Source of the DNA: Tersicoccus solisilvae
GTDB lineage: Bacteria > Actinomycetota > Actinomycetes > Actinomycetales > Micrococcaceae
Direction of reading: 5' to 3'
Assembly (NCBI RefSeq): GCF_014643255.1
Contig: NZ_BMJI01000001.1
Coordinates: 434,001-498,000 of the forward strand
DNA: 64,000 bases
The notes beneath the pieces were generated by a model. It made no database searches and was not told the DNA's origin. It saw only the letters and a program-made list of their open reading frames with translations. The position numbers were made by a program, and so were the translations under genes. Shown here one piece after another: positions 63,679 through 64,000 of the stretch (position 1 is the first letter of the stretch; each line of letters begins with the position of its first letter).

Positions 63679-64000
63679 GTGAGGGACCGACCGAGCAGTG
63701 CCGCCGCGTCCGCGGTCGTCTGGGGTGAGTCGCTGACCGCGTACAACTTCGGGGAGCAGCACCCGATGCACCCCAGCCGGCTGGACCTGACCGCGCGGCT
63801 CGCCACCGAACTCGGGCTGTTCGAGCGGGCCGGCGTGCAGCGGATCGAGCCGCGGGTGGCCACCGACGCGGAGCTCGGGACGGTGCACGATGCCGACTAC
63901 ATCGAAGCCGTCCGGCGGGTCAGTGACGACCCCGACGTCCCGGACGAGGCGCGCGGCCTCGGCACCACGGACGACCCCGCCTTCGCCGGCATGCACGAGG
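63679..64000 (+). CDS. AcuC-type histone deacetylase-like protein, 3' end outside window
   Basis: The first 107 residues are visible. VVWGESLTAYNFGEQHPMHPSRL is the class I/II deacetylase N-terminal motif, then ELGLFERAGVQRIEPRVATDAELGTVHDADYIEAVRR and the GLGTTDDPAFAGMHE segment with the conserved GLG-D-P-F. AcuC deacetylates acetyl-CoA synthetase in Bacillus; an acs gene with the target lysine lies at 36.7 kb. GTG 63679 follows the -10 box at leaderless distance. The catalytic centre lies beyond the window. Confidence 0.9.
   Translation, partial: MRDRPSSAAASAVVWGESLTAYNFGEQHPMHPSRLDLTARLATELGLFERAGVQRIEPRVATDAELGTVHDADYIEAVRRVSDDPDVPDEARGLGTTDDPAFAGMHE

Overview
The window is chromosomal DNA from a high-G+C actinobacterium. 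By eye G+C is well above 65%, GTG starts are common, and many promoters place a TANNNT -10 box only 6-8 bases before the start codon (leaderless mRNAs). The gene content is typical of Actinomycetia: DUF3073, a Crp/GlxR-type regulator, MarP, a PonA2-like PBP, an Ssd/Tad pilus locus, an SftH/MrfA-type helicase and a zinc-finger-free TopA. I cannot fix the order or genus from sequence alone. No prophage, IS element, CRISPR array or rRNA was seen; there is one tRNA (Pro, CGG).

Region 1 (1-11.4 kb) is housekeeping: a membrane protein running off the left edge, a DUF1992 protein, a DsbA/FrnE oxidoreductase, DUF3073, and the purine genes purM, purF, purD and purC, interleaved with a sterol-carrier-like protein, an asparaginase and an APC permease.

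Region 2 (14.4-27.8 kb) is the most interesting part. It holds three paralogues of the tetrahydrofolate-dependent aryl O-demethylase LigM/DesA, a metF-purU pair in an operon with one of them, an aldehyde dehydrogenase, a PadR-family regulator and a complete five-gene LivGFHMK-type ABC importer. Read together, this is a self-contained module for importing methoxylated (lignin-type) aromatics, oxidising aldehydes to acids, moving the methyl group to THF, and recycling it through methylene-THF and formyl-THF to formate. A dyad in front of metF matches the core of the Corynebacterium VanR (PadR-type) operator as I remember it.

Region 3 (28-43.6 kb) has a PIN-domain protein, tRNA-Pro, a metallophosphoesterase, a PonA2-like PBP, DUF4177, RidA, a degenerate NUDIX protein, crp, marP, aroQ, acs, a membrane protein, nth, a CoA-type NUDIX hydrolase and a PolA-family polymerase. 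This follows the mycobacterial Rv3682-Rv3667 neighbourhood, but nth and its NUDIX partner are displaced about 4 kb from marP.

Region 4 (43.7-58.4 kb) is the ssd-tadA-tadB-tadC-pilin-TadE-TadG locus, a 27-bp minisatellite, a GNAT, the helicase, a PNPOx-like protein, a methyltransferase, a pentapeptide protein and topA (Rv3660c-Rv3646c order). Region 5 (58.4-64 kb) has a Ppx/GppA phosphatase, a TIM-barrel isomerase and proC (Rv0496-Rv0500 order), then the KtrA/KtrB potassium uptake pair and the start of an AcuC-type deacetylase cut by the right edge. The 60.2-60.6 kb gap carries a duplicated element and a perfect 20-bp inverted repeat.
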